DNA of 48,259 bases from Bacteroidota bacterium (GTDB lineage: Bacteria > Bacteroidota > Bacteroidia > Bacteroidales > JACABE01), in NCBI GenBank assembly GCA_013377005.1, contig JACABE010000031.1, positions 1 to 48,259 on the forward strand, given 5' to 3'. The notes below the pieces were generated by a model. It was not told where the DNA came from. It worked only from the letters and a program-made list of their open reading frames with translations, and searched no databases. Both the position numbers and the translations under genes were made by a program. This document shows positions 1 through 8,478 of the stretch, piece by piece; the first letter of the stretch is position 1; each line of letters begins with the position of its first letter.

Positions 1-46
1 AGTGAGGTGTAACAGATTCCTCACTCCGTTCGGAATGACAAAAATA
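1..46. repeat. Dispersed hairpin-forming repeat, copy 1 (window edge)
   Basis: Bases 1-7 (AGTGAGG) are the inverted complement of 19-25, and ATTCC at 16-20 is mirrored by GGAAT at 32-36. The segment 15-43 returns in a diverged form at 1707-1736, on the other side of sufD, with the same GATTCCTC start and CGGAATGACAAAA end. Two copies in gene-free DNA suggest a genome-wide intergenic repeat; it may be cut by the window edge. Confidence 0.5.
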
Positions 47-98
47 CAATTATTTTACAATTGTATGCTTATGCAATACTATTTCCCTACAATTACAA

Positions 99-133
99 TA
101 GTCGGGATGCGACTCCAAGTCGCACCCCGACTA
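99..133. repeat. Long inverted repeat (16-base arms)
   Basis: Bases 99-114 and 118-133 are inverted complements of 16 bases with one mismatch, separated by CCA. The arms are GC-rich in an AT-rich background. There is no T-run on the side that would follow sufD transcription, so a dispersed repeat is more likely than a Rho-independent terminator. No gene is seen in 1-265. Confidence 0.6.
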
Positions 134-265
134 TGTCTTTATTGAGAAAGCCCATAATGTAAGTGATTTAAAAGTAAAATCAATTATTTATGATTGCTGT
201 AAATTTAAAACGTGGATAAGATGAATACATTCAATAAAACAAGTCAGAAGATTTGATACTTCGGT

Positions 266-1678
266 TTAAATCTTCGTCAAATCTATTTCAAAATTATAAT
301 CTTTTTCGGGTGTACTGCAATGCAAAACACACTGATCACATACCGATAGTTCGCCTCTCAATCGTCTTTTTACCATATCTTCCGTACGATAACGAAGAGG
401 TTCAATACTAATTTTCTGAATAATTTCGTCGGCAAAAGCGTACATCAACAACATTTTGGCATTGTGCTCCGAAATACCGCGCGAACGGATGTAAAACATG
501 GCTTCGTTGTCCAGTTGTCCTACTGTGGCTCCATGGCTGCACTTAACATCATCTGCATAAATTTCCAAAAATGGCTTGGTATTTACCTTGGCTTTATCGG
601 TTAGCAAAATATTTTTATTGCTTTGCGAAGCATTGGTTTTTTGTGCGTCTTTCGAAACAATAACATGACCATTAAATACTGCCGTTGCCGAATCGTCTAA
701 TATTCCTTTAAACAGCTCACTGCTGGTGCAATTGGGCTTTAAATGTTCAACAAATACCATATTGTCGATATGCTGCTTTTCATCCATCAGGTACAAACCG
801 TAAATATTGGTGTCGCAGCCTTGACCGTCCATTTTTACATAGTTATTGTTTTTGAGAATACCACCGTTCAAACTCATTCCATTGCTGCATAATCGAGCGT
901 TATCGGCAAGGTTAAAATAGGTGGAATTGATAATGGTAGAAGCATTGTTTACATTTTGCATTTTGTAATGATCCAGGCTCGCATTTTCGCCCAATACAAT
1001 TTCGGAAACGGTATTGCTTAAGCTTTTCTGATGATTGTATGAATCGTCGCAATGAATAAGCGAAAGCTTGCTATTCTTGCCAAGTACAATCAAATTACGT
1101 GTTTGTAAACAAATATTTTGGTCGTGATGGATGACATTTACAATTTGAAATGGTTTTTCAACCTCAACGCCATCAGGGACAAAAATAAAAAAACCATCCT
1201 GAGCCATGGCTGTATTGATAGCCGTGAATGCATTCTTTGAAGAATCGGCATACTGAGCAAAATATTTTTCGATAATGTGAGGAAATTGCTGTAAAGCAGC
1301 TGCAAAACTTCCGTAGATTACACCATTCTCAAGTTTTACCAAAACTTTATCTTTACTTACATATCTTCCGTTAAGCATAGCAAGCATGATGGTATCGAGA
1401 TGAGGAACATTGCATTGAAAAACTTTGTCGATATCCTCAATTATTTCATGATTTTGGTAATAATGATTGTATTCTTCCTGGTAAACTTCAGTAAGATTGG
1501 TATTTCTCCATTCTTCCAGTTGCTGTGTTGGCAATCCTAATTGCAAAAACTGATCAAAAGCTTCTTTTCTTCTGGTAAATATTTTTTCAGTATCATTTCT
1601 TTTAATATCAGACTGATAAACCTCAAAATCATGGATGAGCTTATCGCTTAAAGGAAATGTTGTTTTTTCTATTCTCAT
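266..1678 (-). CDS. sufD: Fe-S cluster assembly protein SufD
   Basis: Scaffold component of the SUF system, which with SufB and SufC forms the SufBC2D complex that builds Fe-S clusters in the cytoplasm. The 470-residue length and the beta-helix core with a C-terminal SufBD signature region (about residues 340-445, including a CSHGATVGQLD stretch) fit the family. It is the last gene of the minus-strand series sufB, small membrane gene, sufC, sufD. No sufS follows in the remaining 265 bases, so the cysteine desulfurase is not adjacent. The C-terminus carries three cysteines spaced CX2CX3C (447, 450, 454), absent from the textbook enterobacterial protein. The ATG start is clear. Confidence 0.93.
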   Translation of the reverse strand: MRIEKTTFPLSDKLIHDFEVYQSDIKRNDTEKIFTRRKEAFDQFLQLGLPTQQLEEWRNTNLTEVYQEEYNHYYQNHEIIEDIDKVFQCNVPHLDTIMLAMLNGRYVSKDKVLVKLENGVIYGSFAAALQQFPHIIEKYFAQYADSSKNAFTAINTAMAQDGFFIFVPDGVEVEKPFQIVNVIHHDQNICLQTRNLIVLGKNSKLSLIHCDDSYNHQKSLSNTVSEIVLGENASLDHYKMQNVNNASTIINSTYFNLADNARLCSNGMSLNGGILKNNNYVKMDGQGCDTNIYGLYLMDEKQHIDNMVFVEHLKPNCTSSELFKGILDDSATAVFNGHVIVSKDAQKTNASQSNKNILLTDKAKVNTKPFLEIYADDVKCSHGATVGQLDNEAMFYIRSRGISEHNAKMLLMYAFADEIIQKISIEPLRYRTEDMVKRRLRGELSVCDQCVLHCSTPEKDYNFEIDLTKI

Positions 1679-1706
1679 TATTAAATATGTATTTTAATTT
1701 TATTGA

Positions 1707-1736
1707 GATTCCTCGTTATTCCTCGGAATGACAAAA
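1707..1736. repeat. Dispersed repeat, copy 2
   Basis: This 30-base stretch between sufC and sufD matches 15-43 apart from its centre: both start GATTCCTC and end CGGAATGACAAAA. It contains the small palindrome ATTCCTCGGAAT. It lies inside an operon, so it would be transcribed. Confidence 0.45.
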
Positions 1737-1758
1737 CAATCAAACTTTATGAACTAAG

Positions 1759-2508
1759 TTATAAAATATCTTTAATCCATTCGTATCCTTTGCTTTCCAA
1801 TTCCAACGCCAGTTCTTTACCACCCGATTTTACAATACGTCCTTCAAACAACACATGTACAAAATCAGGAACAATATAATCAAGCAATCGTTGATAATGA
1901 GTAATCACCACAGTCGCATTTTCGGGACTACGCAATTTGTTAACACCGTTGGCAACAATACGCAACGCATCAATATCCAAGCCCGAATCTGTTTCATCCA
2001 ATATTGATAATGTTGGATTGAGCATGGCCATTTGGAAGATTTCATTCTTCTTTTTTTCGCCACCCGAAAAGCCTTCATTAACAGAACGATTGGTTAGCTT
2101 AGCGGTAATTTCAACCATCTTTTTCTTTTCTTCCATCAGGCGAAGAAATTCACCCGAAGGTAATGGATCCAATCCGTGATATTTGCGTTGTTCGTTTACC
2201 GCTGTTCGCATAAAATTGGTCATACTTACACCCGGAATCTCCACAGGATATTGAAATCCAAGGAAAATACCTTCGCTGGCACGAGCCTCAACAGGCATAT
2301 CTAATAAGTTTTTTCCTTTGTAAAGAATTTCTCCTTCGGTAACATCAAAAACTTCACGTCCGGCAATTACCGATGCCAACGTACTTTTACCGGTTCCATT
2401 GGGTCCCATAATTGCATGAACTTCGCCTTTGTTTACTTTCAGATTAACACCCTTTAATATTTCTTTTCCATTAATGGATGCGTGTAAATTTTTTATATTG
2501 AGTAACAT
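1759..2508 (-). CDS. sufC: Fe-S cluster assembly ATPase SufC
   Basis: ABC-type ATPase that drives conformational change in the SufBCD scaffold; cytoplasmic and not a transporter subunit. Visible motifs are Walker A (GPNGTGKST, about residues 35-43), the ABC signature [10 protein letters not shown] (about 148-157) and Walker B with the catalytic carboxylate ([12 protein letters not shown]). The 249-residue length is normal. It lies 80 bases upstream of sufD on the same strand. It is separated from sufB by a small membrane-protein gene, whereas sufB and sufC are usually direct neighbours. Confidence 0.96.
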   Translation of the reverse strand: MLLNIKNLHASINGKEILKGVNLKVNKGEVHAIMGPNGTGKSTLASVIAGREVFDVTEGEILYKGKNLLDMPVEARASEGIFLGFQYPVEIPGVSMTNFMRTAVNEQRKYHGLDPLPSGEFLRLMEEKKKMVEITAKLTNRSVNEGFSGGEKKKNEIFQMAMLNPTLSILDETDSGLDIDALRIVANGVNKLRSPENATVVITHYQRLLDYIVPDFVHVLFEGRIVKSGGKELALELESKGYEWIKDIL

Positions 2509-2556
2509 ATATATAGTTTTTAAAGTTATAAAGCAGAAATTTTTATAAAGTTATTT

Positions 2557-2583
2557 CATTTATTATTTATAACTCATCATTCA
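2557..2583. repeat. Imperfect 27-base direct repeat, left copy
   Basis: Bases 2557-2583 match 2877-2903 at 23 of 27 positions (both start CATTTAT and contain AACTCATC). The two copies bracket the small membrane-protein gene between sufC and sufB. A related ATGAATGATGAATA string occurs at 40786-40800 after manA. Confidence 0.5.
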
Positions 2584-2589
2584 TAATTA

Positions 2590-2862
2590 TTATAAGTCTT
2601 TATATTTTTGATACAATTCTTCTTTTGATTTCCATTGCCACCTTCCGATGAAAAATCCAATTAATAGCCAATAACCAAAACGAATAAACAACCATTTTAA
2701 ACTAAAATTATTGTCAAATATGAATTCAAAAAGAGTAGCCAAAGGACCCATTAAACCACCCCAAAGAAAAGAGCCATAAATTAAACAATATCTCCATTTA
2801 CCTTTTGCACGAATTTTCTCCCATCTTTCGATAGTTTTATCAATTTTGCCTTTTTTTTCCAT
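2590..2862 (-). CDS. Small hypothetical membrane protein within the suf operon
   Basis: A 90-residue protein not recognised beyond its topology. A basic N-terminal segment (residues 1-24, rich in K and R) is followed by two hydrophobic stretches at about 26-48 and 57-73 and a charged C-terminal tail, as in small two-helix inner-membrane proteins. It lies between sufB and sufC on the same strand and is flanked by imperfect 27-base direct repeats, suggesting it was inserted into an older sufBC pair. Its clear ATG start, lack of a competing frame and position in an operon support it being real. No role in Fe-S assembly can be claimed. Confidence 0.7.
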   Translation of the reverse strand: MEKKGKIDKTIERWEKIRAKGKWRYCLIYGSFLWGGLMGPLATLFEFIFDNNFSLKWLFIRFGYWLLIGFFIGRWQWKSKEELYQKYKDL

Positions 2863-2876
2863 GATTTTTTATTCAT

Positions 2877-2903
2877 CATTTATAATTCACAACTCATCGT
2901 TCA
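2877..2903. repeat. Imperfect 27-base direct repeat, right copy
   Basis: Right-hand partner of 2557-2583 (23 of 27 bases identical). It ends three bases before the sufB stop codon. Confidence 0.5.
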
Positions 2904-2905
2904 AT

Positions 2906-4354
2906 CTATCCAACACTTCCCTCTAAGCTGATTGAAAGCAATTTCTGCGCTTCCACTGCAAATTCCATTGGAAGTTTGTTCAGTACTTCTTTGGCATAAC
3001 CATTTACAATCAATCCGATTGCACTTTCAGTTGAAATTCCTCTTTGTTGACAATAAAACAACTGATCTTCAGATATTTTGGATGTGGTTGCTTCATGTTC
3101 AACTATAGATGAACTATTTTCAGTTTTGATATAAGGCCAGGTATGTGCACCGCATTTATCGCCCATCAATAGAGAATCGCACTGGGAATAATTACGTGAA
3201 TTGATTGCATTCTTAGAAATTTTTACCAATCCACGATAGCTATTGTTGCTATAACCTGCGGAAATACCCTTTGATATGATGGTGCTTTTGGTATTTTTTC
3301 CCAAATGTATCATTTTACTTCCGGTATCCGCTTGCTGATGATTATTGGTAATAGCAACAGAATAAAATTCACCTACCGAATTATCGCCTAACAATATACA
3401 ACTTGGATATTTCCAGGTAATGGCAGAACCAGTCTCTACCTGAGTCCATGATATTTTAGAATTACTTCCCTTGCAAATTCCACGTTTAGTAACGAAATTA
3501 AAAATTCCTCCCAATCCGTTTTTATCACCCGGATACCAGTTTTGTACGGTAGAATATTTTACTTCCGCATCTTTCATGGCAACAATTTCAACAATAGCAG
3601 CATGCAATTGATTTTCATCTCTCTGCGGAGCTGTACAACCTTCCATATAACTTACATACGAACCTTCGTCGGCAACAATCAGTGTTCGCTCAAACTGACC
3701 GGTATTGGCAGCATTAATTCTGAAGTAGGTTGATAATTCTATAGGACAACGAACTCCTTTAGGAATATAGCAAAATGATCCGTCGCTGAATACCGCAGAA
3801 TTCAACGCTGCAAAATAATTATCACCATAAGGAACAACAGAACCCATGTACTGTTTCACCAAATCAGGATGATTTTGAACAGCATCGCTGAAAGAACAAA
3901 AGATAATTCCCTGTTTGGCTAAGGTTTCTGTAAAAGTAGTTTTTACTGAAACACTATCAATTACGGCATCTACTGCAACTCCTGATAACTTTTTCTGTTC
4001 ATCAAGCGAGATACCTAATTTCTTAAATGTTTCCAATAGCGTAGGATCCACCTCATCCAAACTCGTTAATTCTTTTTTCTTTTTTGGAGCAGCGTAGTAT
4101 ATAATATTTTGATAATCAATAAATGGAATTTTAAGATGTGCCCATTGGGGTTGTTCCATTTCCTGCCATTTTTTAAAAGCTTTTAAGCGGTATTCCAATA
4201 AGAATTCAGGTTCGTTTTTTTTTGCTGAAATAAATCGTACAGTATCTTCGGTAAGCCCTTTTAGAGAAGTGTCCATCTCAATATCTGTAACAAAACCATA
4301 TTTGTATTCGCTATTCGTTACTTCTTCTATTATATCGTTTTTATTGTAAGCCAT
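2906..4354 (-). CDS. sufB: Fe-S cluster assembly protein SufB
   Basis: Core scaffold subunit of SufBC2D on which the nascent Fe-S cluster is assembled. The 482 residues match the family length, and typical SufB stretches are visible: [24 protein letters not shown], the QNWYPGD region and the C-terminal FYCQQRGIS segment with its conserved tail. It is the first gene of the minus-strand suf operon and follows a good Bacteroidetes promoter at 4399-4429. Divergent thiL starts 168 bases away. Confidence 0.96.
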   Translation of the reverse strand: MAYNKNDIIEEVTNSEYKYGFVTDIEMDTSLKGLTEDTVRFISAKKNEPEFLLEYRLKAFKKWQEMEQPQWAHLKIPFIDYQNIIYYAAPKKKKELTSLDEVDPTLLETFKKLGISLDEQKKLSGVAVDAVIDSVSVKTTFTETLAKQGIIFCSFSDAVQNHPDLVKQYMGSVVPYGDNYFAALNSAVFSDGSFCYIPKGVRCPIELSTYFRINAANTGQFERTLIVADEGSYVSYMEGCTAPQRDENQLHAAIVEIVAMKDAEVKYSTVQNWYPGDKNGLGGIFNFVTKRGICKGSNSKISWTQVETGSAITWKYPSCILLGDNSVGEFYSVAITNNHQQADTGSKMIHLGKNTKSTIISKGISAGYSNNSYRGLVKISKNAINSRNYSQCDSLLMGDKCGAHTWPYIKTENSSSIVEHEATTSKISEDQLFYCQQRGISTESAIGLIVNGYAKEVLNKLPMEFAVEAQKLLSISLEGSVG

Positions 4355-4398
4355 TTATGAATCCCATCTCTTAATTTAGATTTAATATAAATAAAATG

Positions 4399-4429
4399 CA
4401 AAAATATCATTTTTGAAATTCTCTTGCAA
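4399..4429 (-). promoter_or_regulatory. Promoter of the suf operon
   Basis: On the minus strand TATTTTTG (4399-4406) matches the Bacteroidetes -7 consensus TAnnTTTG. A TTG (4427-4429) lies 20 bases upstream as the -33 element. Predicted transcription starts about 35-40 bases before sufB. Confidence 0.6.
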
Positions 4430-4484
4430 TTAAATAAGGAGTTTTTTCTGGGAAATAAACAAAACTTATGTTGAAAAGTTTTGG

Positions 4485-4492
4485 TAAATTTG
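4485..4492 (+). promoter_or_regulatory. Promoter -7 element of thiL
   Basis: TAAATTTG matches TAnnTTTG; no well-spaced -33 element was found. It lies inside the codons that would follow the upstream TTG at 4481, so transcription would begin after that TTG. This favours the ATG at 4523. Confidence 0.5.
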
Positions 4493-4522
4493 CCGTTGAA
4501 AAAATCATTATTGCAACAGTAT

Positions 4523-5575
4523 ATGTTTGAAGACAGAACAAAAAAAAGAACAGAATTAGGCGAATTGGGTGAGTTTGGATTAATTGATTATTTAACCAGA
4601 GATATCGTCTATAAGAACGAAAGCACCATTAAAGGTGTTGGAGATGATGCTGCAGTAATCAATAATGCCAATATAAACACTTTGGTTTCCACTGATTTGT
4701 TAGTCGAAGGTATTCATTTTGATTTATCATATTCTCCATTAAAACATTTGGGGTACAAAGCTGCTGTAGTAAATTTTTCGGATATTATAGCAATGAATGG
4801 CACACCTAGGCAATTGGTGGTAGGCATTGCTGTTTCTAATCGTTATTCTGTAGAAGCACTGGACGAATTATACAATGGCATTAAGCTAGCCTGCGATAAA
4901 TATAAGGTTGATTTGGTAGGGGGTGATACTACATCGAGTATTTCCGGTTTATTTATTTCGTTGACCATTATTGGAGAAGCTGCAACTGAAGAAATCACCT
5001 ATCGCAATGGTGCCAAAGAAGGTAATTTGTTATGTGTAAGCGGTAATCTGGGTGGTGCATATATGGGATTATTATTACTCGAACGTGAGAAAGAAGTTTA
5101 TAAAGCCAATCCAGCTTCTCAACCTGAATTGGAAGGCTACGACTATATATTGCAACGCCAGTTAAAACCTGAAGCAAGAATAGATATTATCAAGTTATTA
5201 AAAGAAAAGAATATTAAACCCACTTCAATGATTGATATTTCTGATGGTTTAGCTTCTGAAATACTTCATATTTGTAAACAATCGGACAAAGGTTGTAATT
5301 TGTATGAGGAAAAGATTCCTATTGATGCTACAACTATTCTACTTGCTGAAGAATTTAAAATTATACCGACAATAGCTGCATTAAGTGGTGGTGAGGATTA
5401 TGAACTACTTTTCACCATTGAACAATCCGATTTTGAAATAGTAAAAAGTTTAGAAGACATTCATATCATTGGGCATATTACGGATAAAAACAGTGGCGCA
5501 AATCTTATAACCTCATCCGGTGCAGCCATTCCTTTAAAAGCTCAGGGATGGGATGCTTTAAAGGAAAATGAATAG
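4523..5575 (+). CDS. thiL: Thiamine-monophosphate kinase
   Basis: ATP-dependent phosphorylation of thiamine monophosphate to thiamine diphosphate, the last step of the cofactor pathway, in the cytoplasm. The AIRS-type fold shows in the conserved GVGDDAAVI metal- and ATP-binding motif near the N-terminus, STDLLVEGIHFD, VGGDTT, the MIDISDGLASE segment and the GGEDYELLF motif. From the chosen ATG it has 350 residues, slightly above the usual 320-340. A TTG 14 codons upstream is rejected because a promoter element overlaps it. It is divergent from sufB and convergent with ogt. Thiamine diphosphate is also the cofactor of the 2-oxoacid oxidoreductase encoded at 36103-36888. Confidence 0.93.
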   Translation: MFEDRTKKRTELGELGEFGLIDYLTRDIVYKNESTIKGVGDDAAVINNANINTLVSTDLLVEGIHFDLSYSPLKHLGYKAAVVNFSDIIAMNGTPRQLVVGIAVSNRYSVEALDELYNGIKLACDKYKVDLVGGDTTSSISGLFISLTIIGEAATEEITYRNGAKEGNLLCVSGNLGGAYMGLLLLEREKEVYKANPASQPELEGYDYILQRQLKPEARIDIIKLLKEKNIKPTSMIDISDGLASEILHICKQSDKGCNLYEEKIPIDATTILLAEEFKIIPTIAALSGGEDYELLFTIEQSDFEIVKSLEDIHIIGHITDKNSGANLITSSGAAIPLKAQGWDALKENE

Positions 5576-5639
5576 TTTTTGTTTTGCTTGATGCCGCTGA
5601 CTAATAGGCTTAATGAATAGCTTATATATTGCACTTGGC

Positions 5640-6185
5640 TTAAAAATCAAAACTAAACTGCAAATCCAAAGAAGAATTTGTCAATTTTTTCTCTAATGAT
5701 AGTAATTTCCCCTTTGTTTGTAATCCTCCGGCATAGCCAACAAGTTTGCCATTGCTACCAATAATTCGGTGACAAGGAATAATAATAGAAATGGCATTGG
5801 CTCCGTTTGCATTTGCTACAGCTCTTACAGCATTTGCATTTTCAATTTTTTCGGACAACCTAAGATAAGTGGAAGTTTCTCCATAACTGATATTTAGCAG
5901 CTCTTTCCATACTTTTTGCTGAAAATCACTGCCTACCATAAGCAATGGAATGTCAAACTGTTTTCTTTCGGAAGCGAAATATTCACCTAACTGTAAGCAC
6001 GTGTTGTTTAGTAGTTCATCCTCTTTTTCTAAAAATGTAGCTTTTAAACCTTTTATTAATCTTTCGTCGATAGTGGTTCTCATTTTTCTGTAACGCCAAT
6101 CGCATAAGCAAAGTTTATTTTCATAACTTCCTAATATTAAATCACCATAAGACGTTTTGAGGTAATGTATATGGATGTGATTCAT
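5640..6185 (-). CDS. ogt: Methylated-DNA--protein-cysteine methyltransferase
   Basis: Suicide repair enzyme that moves methyl groups from O6-methylguanine (and O4-methylthymine) to its own cysteine. The active-site PCHR motif is at residues 137-140 with acceptor Cys138, preceded by the helix-turn-helix region (VWKELLNISYGETSTYLRL) and followed by the GKLVGYAGGLQTK element. The 181-residue length fits an Ogt-type protein without an Ada transcription-factor domain. It is convergent with thiL. No clear promoter was recognised in the 261 bases upstream. Confidence 0.93.
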   Translation of the reverse strand: MNHIHIHYLKTSYGDLILGSYENKLCLCDWRYRKMRTTIDERLIKGLKATFLEKEDELLNNTCLQLGEYFASERKQFDIPLLMVGSDFQQKVWKELLNISYGETSTYLRLSEKIENANAVRAVANANGANAISIIIPCHRIIGSNGKLVGYAGGLQTKGKLLSLEKKLTNSSLDLQFSFDF

Positions 6186-6304
6186 AGAAATGTTATAAAT
6201 TAATTTAGGTTATTGAAACAAACACACATATTTTGAGCTTGTTTTTTTATTTACAAAAAGTGTGGTAAAAGAAATACTTATGAACTAATTTTTAATATAA
6301 CTTC

Positions 6305-6325
6305 CTGAATTTTAACAAAATTCAG
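6305..6325. repeat. Perfect 9-base inverted repeat downstream of rsmI
   Basis: CTGAATTTT (6305-6313) and AAAATTCAG (6317-6325) pair perfectly around AAC. It lies between the 3' end of rsmI and the 5' end of ogt. No T-run follows on the minus strand, so it could be a weak rsmI transcript-end structure or an ogt operator. The rest of 6186-6446 holds no recognisable gene. Confidence 0.4.
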
Positions 6326-6446
6326 TGCAAAGAAGAACTCCAGCCTTCAATAAACCACAAGACGTTGATATTCTCAAAAATAATATATTGTATAAATGAG
6401 ATTATTAATCCGTTTTTTGTAATATCTGCTAATTATTAAAAATAGT

Positions 6447-7121
6447 TTATGCCTGTTTTCCTTCTACTATTATAACAATTTCACCTTTTATAGATTTGTC
6501 TTTAAAATAGTTTAAAATTTCTGACAAGCAACCTCTTTGAGTTTCTTCGTATATTTTTGTCAACTCACGCGAAACGCTAGCTTGTCTTTCAGCACCAAAA
6601 GTTTCAATAAACTGTTCCAAGGTTTTGATTAATCGATGCGGTGATTCATAAAAAATCATGGTTACATCTATTTCCGATAGATCTTTTAGCTTAGTTTGAC
6701 GACCTTTTTTTACAGGTAAAAATCCTTCAAATAAAAATCTGTCACAAGGCAAGCCGGAATTTACAATAGCAGGAACAAAGGCTGTAGCACCAGGAAGACA
6801 TTCAATATCAATATTATTTCGTAAACATTCACGAATCAATAAAAATCCGGGGTCTGATATTCCCGGTGTGCCTGCATCTGTGACCAATGCAATGGTTTCT
6901 CCTGTTTGCAATCTGCTAATAATTTGATTCAGTGTTTTATGCTCATTGAACTGATGATGTGAAAACATTCGTGTTTCAATTTCAAAATGTCTGAGTAATA
7001 TACTTGTTTTGCGTGTATCTTCTGCCAAAATTACAGATACCTCCTTCAATACTTTAATTGCGCGCAAGGTAATATCCTCTAAATTTCCGATAGGTGTGGG
7101 AACCAAATATAATTTTGACAT
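6447..7121 (-). CDS. rsmI: 16S rRNA 2'-O-ribose C1402 methyltransferase RsmI
   Basis: SAM-dependent methyltransferase of the tetrapyrrole-methylase fold that modifies C1402 in the ribosomal decoding centre. Visible motifs are the N-terminal LVPTPIGNLEDITLRA, AEDTRKTSILLRHF, the SAM-binding VTDAGTPGISDPG (about residues 80-92), LPGATAFVPAIVNSGLP, and YESPHRL. The 224 residues are close to the usual length. It is monocistronic on the minus strand, with an AT-rich upstream stretch lacking a clear promoter. Confidence 0.94.
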   Translation of the reverse strand: MSKLYLVPTPIGNLEDITLRAIKVLKEVSVILAEDTRKTSILLRHFEIETRMFSHHQFNEHKTLNQIISRLQTGETIALVTDAGTPGISDPGFLLIRECLRNNIDIECLPGATAFVPAIVNSGLPCDRFLFEGFLPVKKGRQTKLKDLSEIDVTMIFYESPHRLIKTLEQFIETFGAERQASVSRELTKIYEETQRGCLSEILNYFKDKSIKGEIVIIVEGKQA

Positions 7122-7314
7122 AGTGATAGCGAATAGTAAGTAAATAAAAAATAATAAAGAAAAATACTATTATACAATTATTTATATAGAAAAATAGAAC
7201 AATAAAATAATGAAGTTAATGAACTATAATTATAGTATTTCAATAAAAATTCAGAGCATAAAATTAGTAAAATAAAATTTATTATTGTAATGTAGTTTTT
7301 CAAAAAAAAATGTT

Positions 7315-7322
7315 TAATTTTG
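7315..7322 (+). promoter_or_regulatory. Promoter -7 element of the small lipoprotein gene
   Basis: TAATTTTG matches TAnnTTTG and lies 31 bases before the ATG at 7354. A -33 element is not clear. Confidence 0.45.
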
Positions 7323-7353
7323 AGTTTCAATTAAACATAAAATTTCATTCAAT

Positions 7354-7743
7354 ATGAATAAGTATAAGACAGTATTATTTATTGCAGTGATTACGCTTTT
7401 AATATATGCTTGCAGTAAAACTGAAGATCCCATTAACAATGATAATAATGTTATTATTCCTACTTGGTTTTCTCCAAACAATGATGGAATTAAAGATGAA
7501 TGGAAAGTAGAAGATCCTTTTAATTTAATTGATATAAGTCAGTTTAGTGCAAAAATATATGATACTGCTCATAAGTTAGTATTTTTGGCAGTTGATAAAA
7601 CTAAACCTTGGCTTGGAAACAAATCAGATAGCGTTACGCCTTGTGATACGGGAAGTTATTATTATGCAGTTCAATACAGATCTTGGACTGGGATTAGTCG
7701 ATTCAGAGCTGGTACTGTTTTTCTTTCAAGAAAGAAGCCATAA
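7354..7743 (+). CDS. Small lipoprotein consisting almost only of a T9SS type-B-like C-terminal domain
   Basis: A 129-residue protein with a signal sequence and lipobox (Cys20 in LIYAC), a short polar linker (to about residue 34), then about 95 residues resembling the gliding-motility-associated C-terminal (type-B sorting) domain. The cues are IPTWFSPNNDGIKDEW (family pattern: P-x-x-FTPN-x-DG-x-ND), a W-x-GN turn, CDTGSYYYAVQY and the terminal GTVFLSR. Normally this domain ends a large secreted protein; here no cargo domain lies between lipobox and sorting domain. It has its own promoter and a strong terminator. It could be a surface lipoprotein or the surviving tail of a larger gene, but its intact signal peptide argues against decay. 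Confidence 0.75.
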   Translation: MNKYKTVLFIAVITLLIYACSKTEDPINNDNNVIIPTWFSPNNDGIKDEWKVEDPFNLIDISQFSAKIYDTAHKLVFLAVDKTKPWLGNKSDSVTPCDTGSYYYAVQYRSWTGISRFRAGTVFLSRKKP

Positions 7744-7806
7744 TCACAGCTTACTATTTTTCTGAATTTCAGTTAAATCTCTGAATTTTTGATTATAAAA
7801 CTATAA

Positions 7807-7842
7807 AAAAAGGGATAAAGTTGTAAAACTTTATCCCTTTTT
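7807..7842. terminator. Bidirectional Rho-independent terminator
   Basis: Perfect 15-base inverted repeat (7807-7821 with 7828-7842) around a six-base loop. A-rich and T-rich ends supply a T-run on both strands. It separates the convergent small lipoprotein gene and rplY and would end both transcripts. Confidence 0.9.
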
Positions 7843-7862
7843 AGTAATAAATTTCAGTGTAA

Positions 7863-8447
7863 TTATTTTTTCGCTGCTTCTTCAGTAGCTGTAGGATCTT
7901 CTACACCACGAGTTGCTTTAATCATTACCACGACAGAAGTTGGAACATTTAAAAATTCAACACCTTCTACTGTTAAGGTATTAACCTTTACAAAATCAGC
8001 AATATCTAATGTAGATATGTCAACTTTGATAGTATCTGGTAATGCTACTGGAAGTGCTTTTACTTTTAACTTTCTCATTTTCACAACCAGTTTACCACCT
8101 CTTAAAACACCAGGAGATGTCCCAACAACTTTAATTGGAATGCTCATGATGATTGGTTTATCATCAGTAATCTGAAGAAAATCAACATGTAAAATATTAT
8201 CACTAACCGGATGATATTGAACATCTTGTAAAGTAGCTTTGTATTGTTTTCCATTGATATCTAAATCAATAAAACAAACTTCAGGTGTAAAGATGATGTC
8301 TTTAAAATCTTTTTCATTTGCAATAAAGTGAATTTGATCTTTTCCACCATACAAAACACAAGGCACTTTTCCGTTTCTTCTGTTCATTTTTGCATCTTTT
8401 TTCCCTACGTTCTCTCTTAGAGAACCGCTCATAGATACTGTTTTCAT
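7863..8447 (-). CDS. rplY: 50S ribosomal protein L25/Ctc
   Basis: 5S rRNA-binding ribosomal protein of the long, two-domain Ctc type (194 residues). The N-terminal L25 domain (about 1-90; GKVPCVLYGG, KQYKATLQDVQYHPVSDNILHVDF) is followed by the C-terminal TL5/Ctc domain (about 95-180). The C-terminus ends in a short acidic/Ala tail. It lies 82 bases downstream of prs on the same strand, a common neighbour pair, and ends at the strong terminator at 7807-7842. Confidence 0.95.
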   Translation of the reverse strand: MKTVSMSGSLRENVGKKDAKMNRRNGKVPCVLYGGKDQIHFIANEKDFKDIIFTPEVCFIDLDINGKQYKATLQDVQYHPVSDNILHVDFLQITDDKPIIMSIPIKVVGTSPGVLRGGKLVVKMRKLKVKALPVALPDTIKVDISTLDIADFVKVNTLTVEGVEFLNVPTSVVVMIKATRGVEDPTATEEAAKK

Positions 8448-8478
8448 TTTAATTTATGTTATTTGTGAGATTAAAACT

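Noticed and set aside
4481-4522. TTG start and 14 extra codons for thiL
   Set aside because: A -7 promoter element lies within these codons; the ATG at 4523 fits the family better.
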